In this document: in pieces, positions 24,538 through 36,529 of the stretch
Numbering within the stretch: position 1 is the first letter of the stretch
How the letters are laid out: each line of letters starts with the position of its first letter
Assembly: GCA_026874595.1 (NCBI GenBank)
Contig: CM049317.1
Span: 66,380,618 to 66,444,617, forward strand
Length of the DNA: 64,000 nt
Direction: 5' to 3'
Source: Sipunculus nudus
Lineage: Eukaryota > Annelida > Sipuncula > Golfingiida > Sipunculidae
Position numbers and translations under genes: made by a program
The notes under the pieces: model-generated
What the model was told of the DNA's origin: nothing
The model's database searches: none
What the model saw: the letters and a program-made list of their open reading frames with translations, nothing else

Positions 24538-25029
24538 CAGTGATGTTGGACTCAAATCCGGATTTGGACTCGAGTCAACTTTTCTAAGAGATCGGACTCG
24601 GACTTGGACTCAAAGATTCTGGAGTCCATCTCCAGTCTAGCAGAAAAAAAACTCTTTCACATACTATACAGATTTAAATATACATGTACGATCCACGCAA
24701 CAGAATATAAGGCATACAACTTTAAACTATATTTACCACACTTTAGTTCGGCACCGAGCGCTAAAATTAATTAAACATGTTAACATTCAAGTAATGTGCA
24801 TGAATAAACTAAGTGAAAATACACATAATCATAAAAAAAATTCATGTTAAATCTCTTGTAAAAAGATGTGTACTGGACTCTGACTTGTATTGGGGTAACA
24901 AGTAACCCGGACTTGAAGAACGTGGATTTGTAGTCGAACCTCAAGGGCCGGGCCTTAGACTCGGACAAGAGTGGCCTTGACTTGGACTTGTACTCGGACT
25001 CGGATGTTGTAGACTCGACTGCATCACTG
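24538..25029. mobile_element. hAT-like MITE rich in GGACTC/GAGTCC (copy 1)
   Basis: The termini are CAGTGATG...CATCACTG with imperfect 8-base flanking duplications (atatatag/gcatatag). Both ends are packed with degenerate ggactcgg/gagtccgag motifs in inverted arrangement, while the centre is AT-rich and unique. A second copy with a better 8-base target duplication is at 42991-43471. No transposase is visible, so it is non-autonomous. The 8-base duplication and the CA-G terminus point to the hAT superfamily. Confidence 0.65.
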
Positions 25030-25838
25030 GCATATAGATAAAGGTGAAAATAATATATCCACTATGTATGTGACTAAAGCAGTGAATATTTAGTGAAGTG
25101 AATGTAGATGAGATATACAATCTGTATAGATTTGATGTTCCCAGTATGTGACGTCAAATGTTATACACCACCGTTGTTTGCCGGCCTAGTGCTACCACAG
25201 AAAAACTTCCCTTGCAGTAGCATGTACATTTTCACGTACCTATTCCAACCGGCAATGATAAATATTTTCCAATCAAGTTTGTCCTTCAGAGGAAGAGTAT
25301 TAGCTGATGCACTAATCAAGCTGGAGACAACTACATTGTACACTTTATCAATGTAAGCACAATGCTGTTCTGATTTACATATTTTTACAAGTTAATAAAA
25401 ATCTGGGTAATCAGTTTTTGCGCAAGTAGTAGCCACAAAGCTTCTAGAATCCACGGAGTTGTTTTGAGTGGTTCAACTGACCTTAGAGGCTCCCTTAAAC
25501 ATTTTGACATTAAACGATTTCTGGTAAGCAAGCAAGGTTTATATAAACACATTCCATTAGGTGGTCAGAAGAAACAACCATTATCAATAAAAAAAGTTCT
25601 TTGCTGTAAAAGTCAGCTTCAGAAGATACACAATGCTTTAACCAAGAGATGGATACCCAGGGTTAACTAACTACGACTATTGGTGATAAGTCGATCGTAA
25701 GAAATTCTGTATCCACTGCCTTTCACAAAGTTTAGCAAGTGAATTGCTGAATAAAGTAAAATAAATTTTCTTGTATCATATTGAACTCGCCTAAAATATA
25801 AAAAGAAGAACAAAAATCAAATTCATTCATTATAACAG

Positions 25839-26090
25839 CTATTCTTCTATGAAAACATGTTCATTTATCAACTTTGTCTTCTTTGCATTCGAAAGTAAGA
25901 TATACACATAGTTTATGACAAACTTTCTGGCATCATGATTCACACACATTCCCCATACCGAATCGGCGCTCAGACTGAGCGTGGTGACGGCGACCACACC
26001 GTTATCACGTATCCTAAGAAAACCCGCCCCGGCATCCAACGGCGAGGCACTAAATGTGATTAAAATGGTAATGCACATGATCAAGCTCAA
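25839..26090 (-). CDS. Unassigned ORF, divergent from MTPAP copy C
   Basis: An 83-codon frame containing RIRDNGVVAVTTLSLSADS is the mirror of the left-arm frame at 21556-21792. Sequence similarity extends over about 150 bases but the frames separate by an indel, so at least one copy is decayed. No domain is recognised. Confidence 0.25.
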   Translation of the reverse strand: MSLIMCITILITFSASPLDAGAGFLRIRDNGVVAVTTLSLSADSVWGMCVNHDARKFVINYVYILLSNAKKTKLINEHVFIEE

Positions 26091-26339
26091 TCAATATGCT
26101 GTTTCGACAGCCAATGATCTTGTCAACAAATTATTTCCGATTTCTTGCAAAGCTCTTGTGCATCCTTTTTAGATTTCTTCGGCAATTGTATGAAACCAGT
26201 TTAACCTGGGCCGTCATTTTAAGGTTTAATTTCGATAATTCCAGAAACGGCGAATGTTAAAGCAGGTTCAGGTCAATTGTTGCCATCATACACGGCATCT
26301 GGATTCTAGGAGGTACCGTGTGATTTGGAGGACGCATAC

Positions 26340-26901
26340 CTAAACGCGTGACAAAAGGACGTAGCCGGTTGGGGTTTCATTGCCGAGGATAAATCGTGAT
26401 TTTTGGCTTGCGGTGATTTTTGTGGACAAGCGTAAATACTGCTCGTCCTTATCTTCGGCCTCCTGTTGTGGGTTATCCAGGTATACTCTTATTGAATAAT
26501 AGGTCGAATAATGGCGACGATGAAACAGTCTTAATATCATAAGAGGTCGATGAAGCGGGAACAAAGTGGGAGAAAAATCGACCTATTATTAAATCAGAGT
26601 AATCCAGGTGCTGTCTGGGGAGAGCAAATTGGTGCTTGCTTTTCCGCCGGTGCGTCTCTGACATGAGATGTGGATCTTTGTGCCACCTGGCGTGCACCGT
26701 GACTGAGACGTATGATATGCCAAAGTCTATGGTGTTGATGGTGGTCTCTTTGCCGCAACCTGAGCATAAATCCAAGGAGGGTGCTGTCCTATCGCGAGGT
26801 ACCGGTGACGGCGGCCTAGCCACAGTCTGTGTTGCTGAAGATGGTCCTTTGGTCATAATCTTAGCATATTCCTGACCGTAGGAGTCTATCTGGGACATCA
26901 T
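26340..26901 (-). pseudogene. Unassigned ORF interrupted by a MITE (right arm only)
   Basis: On the minus strand a protein-like frame begins MMSQIDSYGQEYAKIM. It continues through a proline-rich stretch, a possible zinc-binding core (LCSGCGKET, then HARWH) and ALPRQHLD. At that point a 132-base hairpin element is inserted. Beyond the insertion the frame resumes with NPQQEAEDKDEQYLRLSTK, FILGNETPTGYVLLSRV and a TAG. Upstream of the first Met, an AAAAA run seems to break the frame from SQLGEEMLK. The block is richer in GC than its surroundings and absent from the left arm, so it arrived or survived only here. I do not recognise the family; a mobile-element protein is possible. Confidence 0.4.
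26477..26608. mobile_element. 132-base MITE with ~24-31 base TIRs
   Basis: The ends ccaggtatactctta...aataataggtcga and tcgacctattatt...gagtaatccagg are inverted repeats with about 25 of 31 positions matching. A CCTGGAT duplication and TA dinucleotides are present at both edges, compatible with a TA-targeting (Tc1/mariner-like) element. It splits the minus-strand frame of 26340-26901. Confidence 0.65.
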
Positions 26902-27098
26902 TTTTTAACATCTCCTCTCCCAACTGGCTCTGCGTTAAGTGTTTTTGTGTTTTCAGTCAATCGACCTCAGCACCAACTGGACCTAAAATGTTGCCTAGAA
27001 TGAGATCCGCCTTAAACTAATTTCTCGGGCCATGCCGGTCAAGTCCAAATTTTAAATCCAGTGGTGGAAGACGGCTTAATTCACATGTAGTTCATCTC

Positions 27099-27174
27099 TG
27101 GACCCTATCGTTCTGTGTTAGATCTGCTGGACGGGCGTCTGTCCAACAGATCTAATATAGAACGTTAGGGTCCA
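27099..27174. repeat. 76-base hairpin with TGGACCCTA ends
   Basis: Two 32-base arms (tggaccctatcgttctg... and ...cagaacgttagggtcca-like) match at about 28 of 32 positions around a 10-base loop (cgggcgtctg). It lies in the right-arm-specific block 26165-27340. It is either a tiny MITE or a foldback remnant. Confidence 0.7.
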
Positions 27175-27756
27175 CATGGTGCATACACAAGCATGGATCC
27201 TAGTATCCCGTAAGAATGGCCTCCTCAATTGCTTTTTAGTGACTGGCGCAATGTGGAGTCAAAAGATTGCAGTTCACTATGATTATAACTCTCCAAACAC
27301 AACTGTGCGATTTAATATATTTCCATTGATTACTGCAGCTTGGATCCTGGGTAATATTTATCATGTAAGTAACGTCTGCGATACCCTTGTTTGGCCCCTT
27401 TCTAATCATATTTCGCGTCATGTAGTGTCTGTAGCGTGTGATACATGTAAATTTTGGCATTTACAATTTTATCATCATTGTAGAAACCGCATGTCTTAAC
27501 CAACAAATCAAATGGCATCATATCAATTTTATTTTGTATGTGACACAGCATTCGGAGACATATATTTTGACACAAGCTGCTGTTATCAACTTATGATTGA
27601 CGGCTCCATTGGCGTGTCTCTTTGGAGTTGATTCTCCAAGAGTAACACCGACGTTGGACATGGTTAAAGAATGCAGTTGCTTCTTTTGCAATATATATTA
27701 CGATTTTTTGTAGACCACTAACTAATTGGATTTTTTTTTTGTTATGCTTGTATTGT

Positions 27757-28365
27757 CAAAACTGATAATTTGCGGGTTAATTATGAGGAGGGGCAAGGCC
27801 AAGGCTCACGTGACAGCATCATGCGATCTCACCATGCGCATCATACGACGGCCACTTGACCTTGCCGAGGTTAGGGCTGTACTGGCCCGCGTAATAAGCT
27901 CGGTATGCACAGCGCGTACAGCCACACGCAGCAAAAAGCACAGGCTTATTATCCCGACCCACCCGCCCCTGTCCTTGTAGACTAGCTATATTTAGTTAGG
28001 TTCCACTAGTTAGCACTGTAGTTTTAGGCCCGAACAGGGTTGTTCCGATAATCCATTTAAGCATTGTTTTTATATGAATGTTGCGCAAGGTGTCATAGTC
28101 TTTTTTCTTATTGTATGTGAACATTGATAAATTAATTTTATGTTATTTCCCTTCTGCGTAAGGGGTCATATATCTTATTTCCCAATCGTATATGTTCATT
28201 GATGAATTGACTTGTGATATTTGTCACAATATGCAGATGGGATATTTTGGCTAACTTAAATTCCACGTAATGTCTATCTTGCAATGCCAGGATTTGAGGA
28301 ATAAAAATTAATACAGGCCCAAACCTGTTGTGGTTGTTCTTATCACCGGCATTTTAATTAAATGC
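27757..28365. other. Right-arm insertion with a GC-rich patch at a splice site
   Basis: Left-arm homology stops at ttgttatgcttgta (left ttgttttgctagttgta) and resumes at the MTPAP exon (cggggctctctgct). The insertion therefore sits exactly where the left copy has its 3' splice site. The first part (27770-27980) is strikingly GC-rich, with open frames in two strands but no recognisable domain. Two related segments, aggcccgaacaggg (28027) and aggcccaaacctg (28314), flank the remainder. The insertion supplies a replacement acceptor, aaatgccag. Confidence 0.5.
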
Positions 28366-28368
28366 CAG

Positions 28369-28574
28369 AACGGGGCTCTCTGCTTCATGGAAAAGTTGAA
28401 AACAGACGACGAACACCTGCATGCGCAGTCCATGGCCAAGACGCTGGGCCGATTTCTGCAGCATTTTGTCCCTCACATCGTTAATGTCCACAAAATTCCC
28501 CGTGCCAGAGTCCCCATTGTTAAGATTCGTCATGTCCGCCCTGACATAGACTGTGATCTCAGCTTCTTTAGCCC
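28369..28574 (+). pseudogene. MTPAP: MTPAP copy C exon with third catalytic Asp
   Basis: Product NGALCFMEKLKTDDEHLHAQ, then LGRFLQHFVPHIVNVHKI and DIDCDLSFFSP, parallel to copy B 19997-20206 and to the MTPAP palm segment carrying the third metal-binding Asp. The donor is gtgagt; the acceptor aaatgccag comes from an inserted block. Its two-base 3' overhang fits the frame of the next exon (C joined to C-ACT-TCC), unlike copy B. Eleven amino-acid differences from copy B are counted in 66 residues. Confidence 0.7.
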
Positions 28575-29764
28575 GTGAGTATTGATAGTATACACACTTG
28601 ATCAGCTCTCCAGACATTCTGGTTTTCCTACTCGCTCCTACTTCAGTTGTCTCAATCTTATTTTCCTACTCTAAAAACACCCATCATTTAATACTCTCTT
28701 TGCTGTGCTTTGTATTATGTATTTTCAAAATGCTGATAAAGAGTTGTTTTGTTTTTACACAGGCTGTCCTAAATGCTGTGAAAGCATGCTTGTGTCAAAC
28801 CTGTCTTATACCACCACCTATTGGATTGGTCTTAAGTGATCTTATTAGACGGGTCTAATTATTGATCTTTTTAAAGGCAGGTTATATATAATATTATAAT
28901 AATATTTAAAAAAACTTCATAATAGCCAGGTGATTGCATTACACAGAGTTTAATTATAACTGTGTATTTCAAGGGACTGATATCCAGTGCCCGTAATAAC
29001 CAGTTGCCCACATTTTACAGGTGGTCAAATGTACAGGTTAGACTGTATACAGGCTGTCCTTATATACAGGCTGTCCTAATATTCCTTATTTTGTTTTAAT
29101 TGTTCCATGCCACTTCAAAATGTTGCGAATCTGTGCTCTTGTTTATATTATTTACTGTGGCAACTGGAACACTTTTATCACAATGTTTTTATGCCTGCAA
29201 GAACGTCCGGGAAACAAGTTGATGACGTCAGTCAATGCAAAGTCTGCGTCATCGACCTTTGTGACGTCATTATTTTCTTATCACAAGGAAGACCTGTGTA
29301 GGAGCATTTCCGGGGCTCATTATAATAATTAGGTCAATTAGCAGGGCATAATGGCTCTTGTGGTGAGGTCAGATTGGAATGATAGGGCCTACTTTTAGTT
29401 GTGACACCAGTCATACCACTGAAATGACCATCCCTACTATTGAAATGATTTCACTGTACAGATCCTGTGACAATAACATGAGGTCATTAGTGAAGAATTA
29501 ACACAAAATGATTTTTATGAATGTATGAAGTATAAAGTGCATGTGAGTTGAGTCAGTATCAGTATATGGTGTCTGCAGTTGGTTCCTGCACATTACAAAT
29601 CTTGAGACAATAACAAAAAAGAAATCAGAGACCTGCTCAGAAATAAAAAAAAGTGCCGGTTTACCAATAATATAAGTATGTGTGTGTTTCTTTATTGGTA
29701 TTCTCATTCAGTGATCAGTGTCTGGAATATATTTACATCTCTCTACCATGTATCACTTTTTCAG

Positions 29765-29980
29765 CACTTCCGTTCAGATAAATTTTATGGACACTAGGTG
29801 AAATAGACAGCCGAGTGCGCCCCCAGGTGTTCACACTACGTCATTGGGCAAGGTCACATCAGGTCACGCGCAGTGCTCCCGTGCCATGGCTGCCCAACTT
29901 CATGCTGACATTTTTGGTGATCTACTATCTACAGATTATCTCAGTGCTGCCATCTATCAACCATCTACTTGAGCTAACAG
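29765..29980 (+). pseudogene. MTPAP: MTPAP copy C central exon with 5-base loss
   Basis: The acceptor ctttttcag and donor gtgagg are intact. The product includes WTLGEIDSRVRPQVF, then TLRHWARSHQVTRSAPVPW and YYLQIISVLPSINHL, a clear match to MTPAP LDSRVRALVFSVRCWARAH. Near the 5' end copy B has gatgtcagagattgta where copy C has gataaatttta. The net 5-base loss breaks the frame entering from the previous exon. So this copy keeps the part deleted in copy B and lost a different part. Confidence 0.75.
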
Positions 29981-31628
29981 GTGAGGCTGTTGATGCTAAA
30001 TTAAAGGCTAAAAAAAAATGGTTTCTCAGGCGTTCTTTTTTCAGAAATCTGAGAGGAGGGCAATTTTTTTACCTTTTTTGTTTTACTTTCTGAATAAAAC
30101 TTTCTTATGATCAGAGGAAACATGACAATATCAAACTAAATAGTTTTGGTAAGAAGGTTAAATGCACATCATTACAAAACAAAATCTTATCAAAATTTTG
30201 TATTTTTTTTCTAGAAAGAAATGTCTGAGTGGACAAAATCGGTAAAGTTCAACTAAAAACGAAAATAACAATTTTTCACATTTTTCCTCCCTTTATTTTT
30301 ATCTTAAACGGGTTATACAGTATGTAATATATCTGCTATTTAATTTTGCCAAATATGTGTTTACCTAGATTGCTATTCTAATTACTAGTCTTTTTGTTCT
30401 ACCTAGATTGCTATTCTAATTACTAGTCTTTTTGTTCTAACAATATCTTCAAAATTTCCCACTGAATAGCCAAAAATTGGCCTATAAGCCAAGAAATAAG
30501 TGATAACATATTTGGTAAGTTCCATAAAATTTTATCTGGATCTGGTTGTGGATCAAGCCAAATTATTCTGTTGAGCCTGGATATCCATTGCAAAATTTGT
30601 TGAAATGAAATTTTAAGAAAGAGTCAGCCCATGTAAAACAATTAATATAGGGCAGGGAATTTAAGATATTGGGGGCATATCTGAATCAGGATCCAAGCAT
30701 AGGCCAACATGTATTCCAGTGGTAGGTCTTGGTTGGAAAAATCATGTTTAGCGAATTAAAGAAGTAAAATGACAGTGATACATTATTAATCAATTATTTT
30801 ATGAACCTTTTGTAGTACTGGGAAATGTGCTTTACACAATTATATTTGTTTTCATGTATTATCCCTTTTAGCAAAGATATCTTTTGTATCTCTTTTTGTA
30901 TATTATAAAAAAAATAAAAATCAAAACAATTGCAGCATGTTAAATAAAATAAAAGACTTTAAATGTTGGCTTACATTTTTTTATAAAACAGTAGCTTAGT
31001 TCACAAGAGGAACATGTGCAACAGTATATATATAATTGTATTAAAAGGATATTGTTAGATTCCCTTGTAAAATAATTTTTCACACTCTGTGCAATGACAA
31101 TTTAGTAGAATTAATTAAATTCACTTTTTGTGGTATTTTTGGGGCGCTTTGGAAGAAATACCCTTTCTACAGAATGCACCACATGGAAAATGTCCCTTTC
31201 AGCGCTAATAAGGCTACATTAGGCAAGTATTTACCATGACATTTATGATATATTTGCATTCTTCTATGCATGTCTAAAATTATATAACTGAATATATGTT
31301 AAAATTCTTATATAGTTCTCTCTTCTTCCATGTAGAGTTGGAAGAAGTTCCATGTTCCTTGTAATGCTTACCGACTCCTCAAGTCCAAATTTTCTGTGGA
31401 TTTCTGTGTACATTACAAATCTAAATGTCAAAATGAACTAAAAGGATCTATATTTATTCATTATTGTAACGCTTAAACCTGTACTACTCAGTTTAACAGA
31501 AGCCTGTTGTAACATTTTTACTTCTTAGAACCCAATAACATATATATATAAAACATCTTAATTGATTTCCACTGTTTTGTATCTGTTCCTTCACATGGAG
31601 ATTGTTTAGCTCTCAATTTCACATATTT

Positions 31629-33175
31629 TTAGCTCAGCTGACTGTTAGTCAGCTGAGGTACAGGAATGGTGCTTTGTCCGCAGTCGGTCTGGACGTCCAT
31701 TAGCAGGGCACAAATCCTACCTGCTGGTCCTGGAAACTTCTAAGTGAACATCCAGGAAAGTCAATAAAAAATCTCCTTGGAAACCTGAAATTAGGTCACT
31801 GCGACCTAGGCCTATATCCTCTGAGCCATGGAGCTTGAAAGTGCCCCCAGAATAATAATAATAAAAAAAATGATACAAAACCTCCAGTATCTTGATAATT
31901 AACGCATGGATTGTCATGAATCTTGCCTTGAATATAGACCATGACTAGTTTTGTCAGTTCCGGAAAGTGATGACGTCACCTGTATTTTTTTCTTATTTAA
32001 ACAAATATTTTTTTACTATAAAATGACAACAATCATGTCAGTTTCTCGGCAATGATTACATCTAGTGCCCCAAAACCTGGTGTGTTTATTGATCACAAGT
32101 GGATGCCCTATAGTAAATACCCTGTCTGTCTGTCTGTTCGTCAGTCTGTCTTTCTATCCGTCCATCTACACAAATTAATCTCAGATCATAATTCCAGGTT
32201 GGATTAACTCATGGATTTTAAACTTGACTTACATATGGCCCGCCACTAAAGCAAGAATTAACCTGTATCATTTTTGGGTCAAGAGTTCAAAGTCATAGGT
32301 CTCACTTATTTAAAAAGATTATGGCTGCATTTAAAGCCAAGCTTTTCATCCCAAACTTTCCATCTTGCGCATTTAGCTGACTTGCCAGTATGGGAAGAGC
32401 ATAAATGAATTTGGGGTTACAAGTTCAAAGGGCCATCTATTAACAAATTAGTTTCCAGATGATAACTCCAGTTTAGTTTGACATATAGGTTTCAAAATTT
32501 AACTTATAAATTCGTTTTTGAGGTCAAACAGACAAAGGTCCATTTTACAGAACCCATTTCTTTAAAAAGAATGTGTATGCATTAAAGCCAAACTTTTCAT
32601 CACAAACCTTCCATCTTCAAAATATTGCTCACCTGCCAATAGGGGAAGATTCTGTTTGATTTTTTTGGTCAAAGGGTCAAAGGTCAAGGGCACAGGGCCC
32701 ATCCATTCACAAATTAATTAATGAATAATAATTCTGCTTTGGATTGACAGATTGGCTTTCATCTTGATTCAATAATGACCCATCATTTATGTATATTCAT
32801 TTTGGTTTTCAGGGTCGTGATCAAAGGTGAAAGTCACAGAAACCACACCTTTGAAAAGATTGTGGATGCACTGTAAATCAAATTTTTCATCCCAAACTTT
32901 CCATCTTTCATACATGGCTTACTTGCCCAAAGTGAGGAAATCTGTAGATTTTGAGGTTACTTGGTCAGAGGTCAAGGTCACTGGACCGACTTTTTTTAAA
33001 AGAATGTAACAATAATCTAAATGCTGCATGTTCAAGGATAATAAGTTCTCAGATTTTTTTGTCTCAAGTTCATTTGTTAAGGTCACAGGACCGTCATTCT
33101 GAAAAAAAAAATCCTTGGAAATATCTTTAAAGACAAATCCAGTTGAGTGTCCAAACCCATGGGTCCCTAGTTATA
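31629..33175 (-). mobile_element. CAGCTG-ended repeat, right-arm insertion
   Basis: On the plus strand it begins ttagctcagctgactgttag and ends aacccatgggtccctag, the reverse of the family orientation at 17601-19176. It contains several degenerate units (catcccaaactttccatctt) and gaccttgaccttt-like motifs. The left arm lacks it (near 14105), so it inserted after the duplication. Confidence 0.6.
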
Positions 33176-33302
33176 TTTAATCTCTAGGAGAGTATTTATC
33201 ATAGAGCCATAGAGACGCATAATAATTATTGAGAAAACTTGTATTTTTCAGAGATCTGAAACACTCACAATAATTATTAACAAAATACTGTTACTTTTGC
33301 AG

Positions 33303-33640
33303 AGGATCTGCTGAAAGGTTTCTTCGACGTTTACCGAGACTTTGATTTTATGGAGAAGGGACTTTCTGTGATACAGGGCGCTGCAGTGGATATTCCAGAA
33401 GCCTGTGCAGTACACATCCAAAACCCAGTTGAACCTGAACTGAATGCCTGCAAGAATGTAATGGAAACAGACCTGAGACACTTTCAGAAATGTTGTGCGG
33501 AAAGTTTACGGACACTTGAGCAAACTTCATGCAGGACCGGAGAAGCAACTGAACCATTAGGGATTTTGTTATTGTGTCCACCTAGTGGGAATTCAGAACA
33601 CCAAAACAATGCTAGTTACAATTGGCACTGTTTTCAGTGA
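33303..33640 (+). pseudogene. MTPAP: MTPAP copy C last exon, frameshifted
   Basis: The acceptor cttttgcag is followed by EDLLKGFFDVYRDFDF, then VHIQNPVEPELNACKNV and HFQKCCAESLRTLEQ, matching the MTPAP C-terminal domain. The frame passes the codon that is TAA in copy B (here GAA) and reads EPLGILLLCPPSGNS. Two bases are then missing relative to copy B (gctagtta versus gctaaagtta). The frame ends at the TGA at 33638-33640. Confidence 0.75.
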
Positions 33641-33833
33641 GGAAAGTCCATCAAGTGATATTTGGCCAACTCTACCTGAACCGATCAAACTGAAAATGGA
33701 CAGTCTGTTTGATAAAGATGACAGGACTAATAGTCAATCTGACTCTCGAAAGTCAGAACCCAAGTCAGATTCCGATGTTAGTCATGTAGCACAGAATAAT
33801 GAGACTGAAAGAGATAGGACTAATTCTGGATAA
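33641..33833 (+). pseudogene. MTPAP: MTPAP copy C tail in the shifted frame
   Basis: The neighbouring frame reads IWPTLPEPIKLKMDSLFDKD followed by a serine- and aspartate-rich tail (KSEPKSDSDVSH), ending TAA at 33831. It matches the tail in copy B 13473-13766. It is former coding sequence put out of frame by the two-base loss. Confidence 0.6.
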
Positions 33834-34139
33834 TAAAAAACATTGAATTTATTAAAAAATAATAAACTTATCTACAGTACCAAGTGAGTTTCTTCCAGCT
33901 TGATACACATTTATCAGCATTGTTTTTTTTAGAAATAGGAAATATTTTAAATGCTGGAATAGTCAATTTATCACAAAATCCTTGAAAACTAAGATATAAT
34001 AGAAGGTAATTAACTTGAAAATTACAACGAGTCTCATTTCCCAGAATACTGGTGTAAGTTATGTGATTTGAGGATAGGTTACCTGCCATCTCACACCAGC
34101 TTCTTGCCACGGGTAGCTTACTAATAGCATCTCATTAGT

Positions 34140-34300
34140 CCCAGATTAAAAACAACCAGAGCCAAGCCCCATCTCCCAAATGACTAAAATCAAAATGCAC
34201 CACAAACACTCGACAGGGAACCGCTACAACAACTTTTTTTTACCATCAGCTTCAAAGTCCAATGCCTTAACCACTGGGCTGCATCCTACCCCAGTGGCAC
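34140..34300 (-). repeat. tRNA-derived SINE remnant (right arm)
   Basis: This is the mirror of 13017-13165. On the minus strand it reads gcccagtggttaaggcattg, a better A box than the left copy, and ggttccctgtcgagtg downstream. Confidence 0.4.
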
Positions 34301-36529
34301 ACCGAGTTAATATTTTAGATGGGGAAATAGTCAGCTCCCATTCTGCAACATTTGTCGACGAGAAGAACAAATTAAACTAACCTCGATGATCTTAACAGCA
34401 TATCCTTTAAATGAATTTCCATGAGCAGTGCAGTTGCGACCAACCAATCAGGTTACAGTTGGCAATGTAAACAGTCAATCAGCAGGCAAACATAAAATTT
34501 GCATAATTTTGGTGACTCGCCAAAAATCAACAGGGACACCTCAAGGTTGTTCCAGTTTTGTACATGTTTTTCCTTATACAATGGAAACAGTAGAATACAT
34601 TCTGGCCCAAAGGTTGCAGGAGCTTTTCTGCCAACTGCCTTTTTGTATGAGACAATCCAAAATTGACAAAAAAATTTCAAAACTATAATACGGGTAGTTG
34701 ACAAGCGACTACATGTATCTGCCACATCACAGATGCATGGGTAAAGCAAGGCCTGGAATATTCCTGACAAGGCATGATTTCATACATGTGGCATCAATGA
34801 TGCCAATTAAACTCCTAATATATGTGCAATTTTCACTTAAAACAAATCTACAAATGGAAACACCATGCAAAATTTCAGGCTGAGACACCCATCCACCACT
34901 GAGAAAAAAATGCATCAATGTATTATAAAAACAGAACAGCACATGGTTCAATCTGTCTGGTCTACAACAAGGCTATCCAATATGGATAAACATGCCAAAA
35001 TTTCAGGCTGACACATCCACCCACTCCTCAGATAGGAACTATTTTTTACCCAAAGCAAACAAGACTGATGGACGGCATGCAAAAACAATTTCAGATGGTA
35101 CCCCAAGTCTTGAATACAAGATGGAAATATCCAAGATCTATGGACATGCACACAGGCAAATAGGGCAAATTGGTCTTCAGAAAAGGGCATTTATTTTTTC
35201 TATGTAACATGAAGTTTGGTGGCACCACCTGTCAAGCATACAAGAAAACTCATAGATGGATGTTTCTGCCAAATTTCAGACCAATATATTGAACCACTCC
35301 AGAGATACGGACCATTATAAAAAAAGACATCTAGATTCATACTGCACAATAAGGAATGCAGATGGCACCACCAGTCTTTGTTAGGCGCAACCACATAGGT
35401 GAGTGAATAACTATGCTCGGTTTTGGACAGATCGGTCCAAAGGTATAATAGGAGCTCTCTGGAAAAGAACATGGCAAAGGGACTTAGTCAAAAACAATGA
35501 TATAATCAGAAAGACCAAGTTATTAACAAGCAAATTCCAGCTTATGACGTCAGTCAATGAAAGTGTGTTACACGACCAACCTTTGTGAAGTAATAATTGT
35601 CTCTCACAAGCATAGCCGTGGAAAACCTATGTAGGACCATTTTAGGGTGCATTTGCATAATGAAATCAAAACTGTGGAGATGAAGGGCGGAGGTGGTTCA
35701 GTCAATTGGTCGACCAATCAGCAGTGTAAGCAGACTTTCGAAAAACCTGTTCGTTTTCACAACAAAGTCAATTTAAATAAACTGCATATATACATGTGCA
35801 CAAAAATAATATTTTCAGAAAAAGCAAGTTTTGCACAGTTCTCTTCTTTAATTAAACAAAGACATACAACAGAAAATTTACAAAAAGTGTGGTACAACCA
35901 GGGAGCACAGCTCATTATCTTGAACCAGAATACCTTATTAAAACTTGGTGGAAGTGGAATATTTGCATGTGCATGTTATCTTACCACATTTCTCATATAT
36001 CTATGTATGAGCACATATCTATATACTTGTACTTCTAAAACCTTATTATACAGGATATACAGAATTTAACCATATTTTACATTCACATACAAATAACATA
36101 ACAGAGACAGATTTGGAATATATTAACCATATTCAAAGATATTTTTATTTGGTGAAATAACGTTTCTTCAGCCGGAAAAAAAACATACAAAGTCATTATA
36201 ATTTATTACCTACCCACCCTGTAAAGTTAATTTAACTTGTACGCCTTTTTGATTATGATATATAACAACATGGTAAATCACATACAAGTCATTTTCAATA
36301 GTCATTTGCTTGCATACTAAACTCTCAAACCTTGGTCCTTAGTGCATGGAAATGCACACTTTGTAACAAAACCCTGTCTCCTCATTAATAATACAGCAGG
36401 AATTCCTGAGACACTAGCATTCATAAATTACTATTGTTTATTCATGTATCATTTTCTAATCATTTGTGAATTTTTGTTATTTTCCCTCTGACAGAAGCTG
36501 CAGTTGGCTTCAAATATGCAGAATTATAT

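Larger units (their letters stand above)
22130..25490. other. Spacer of the inverted duplication
   Basis: This is about 3.4 kb of unique and repeat-derived DNA between the arms. It contains ggtggcgccacc repeat units (23261, 23390), a recent 330-base tandem duplication (23608-24267) and a hAT-like MITE (24538-25029). No supported gene was found. Confidence 0.6.
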
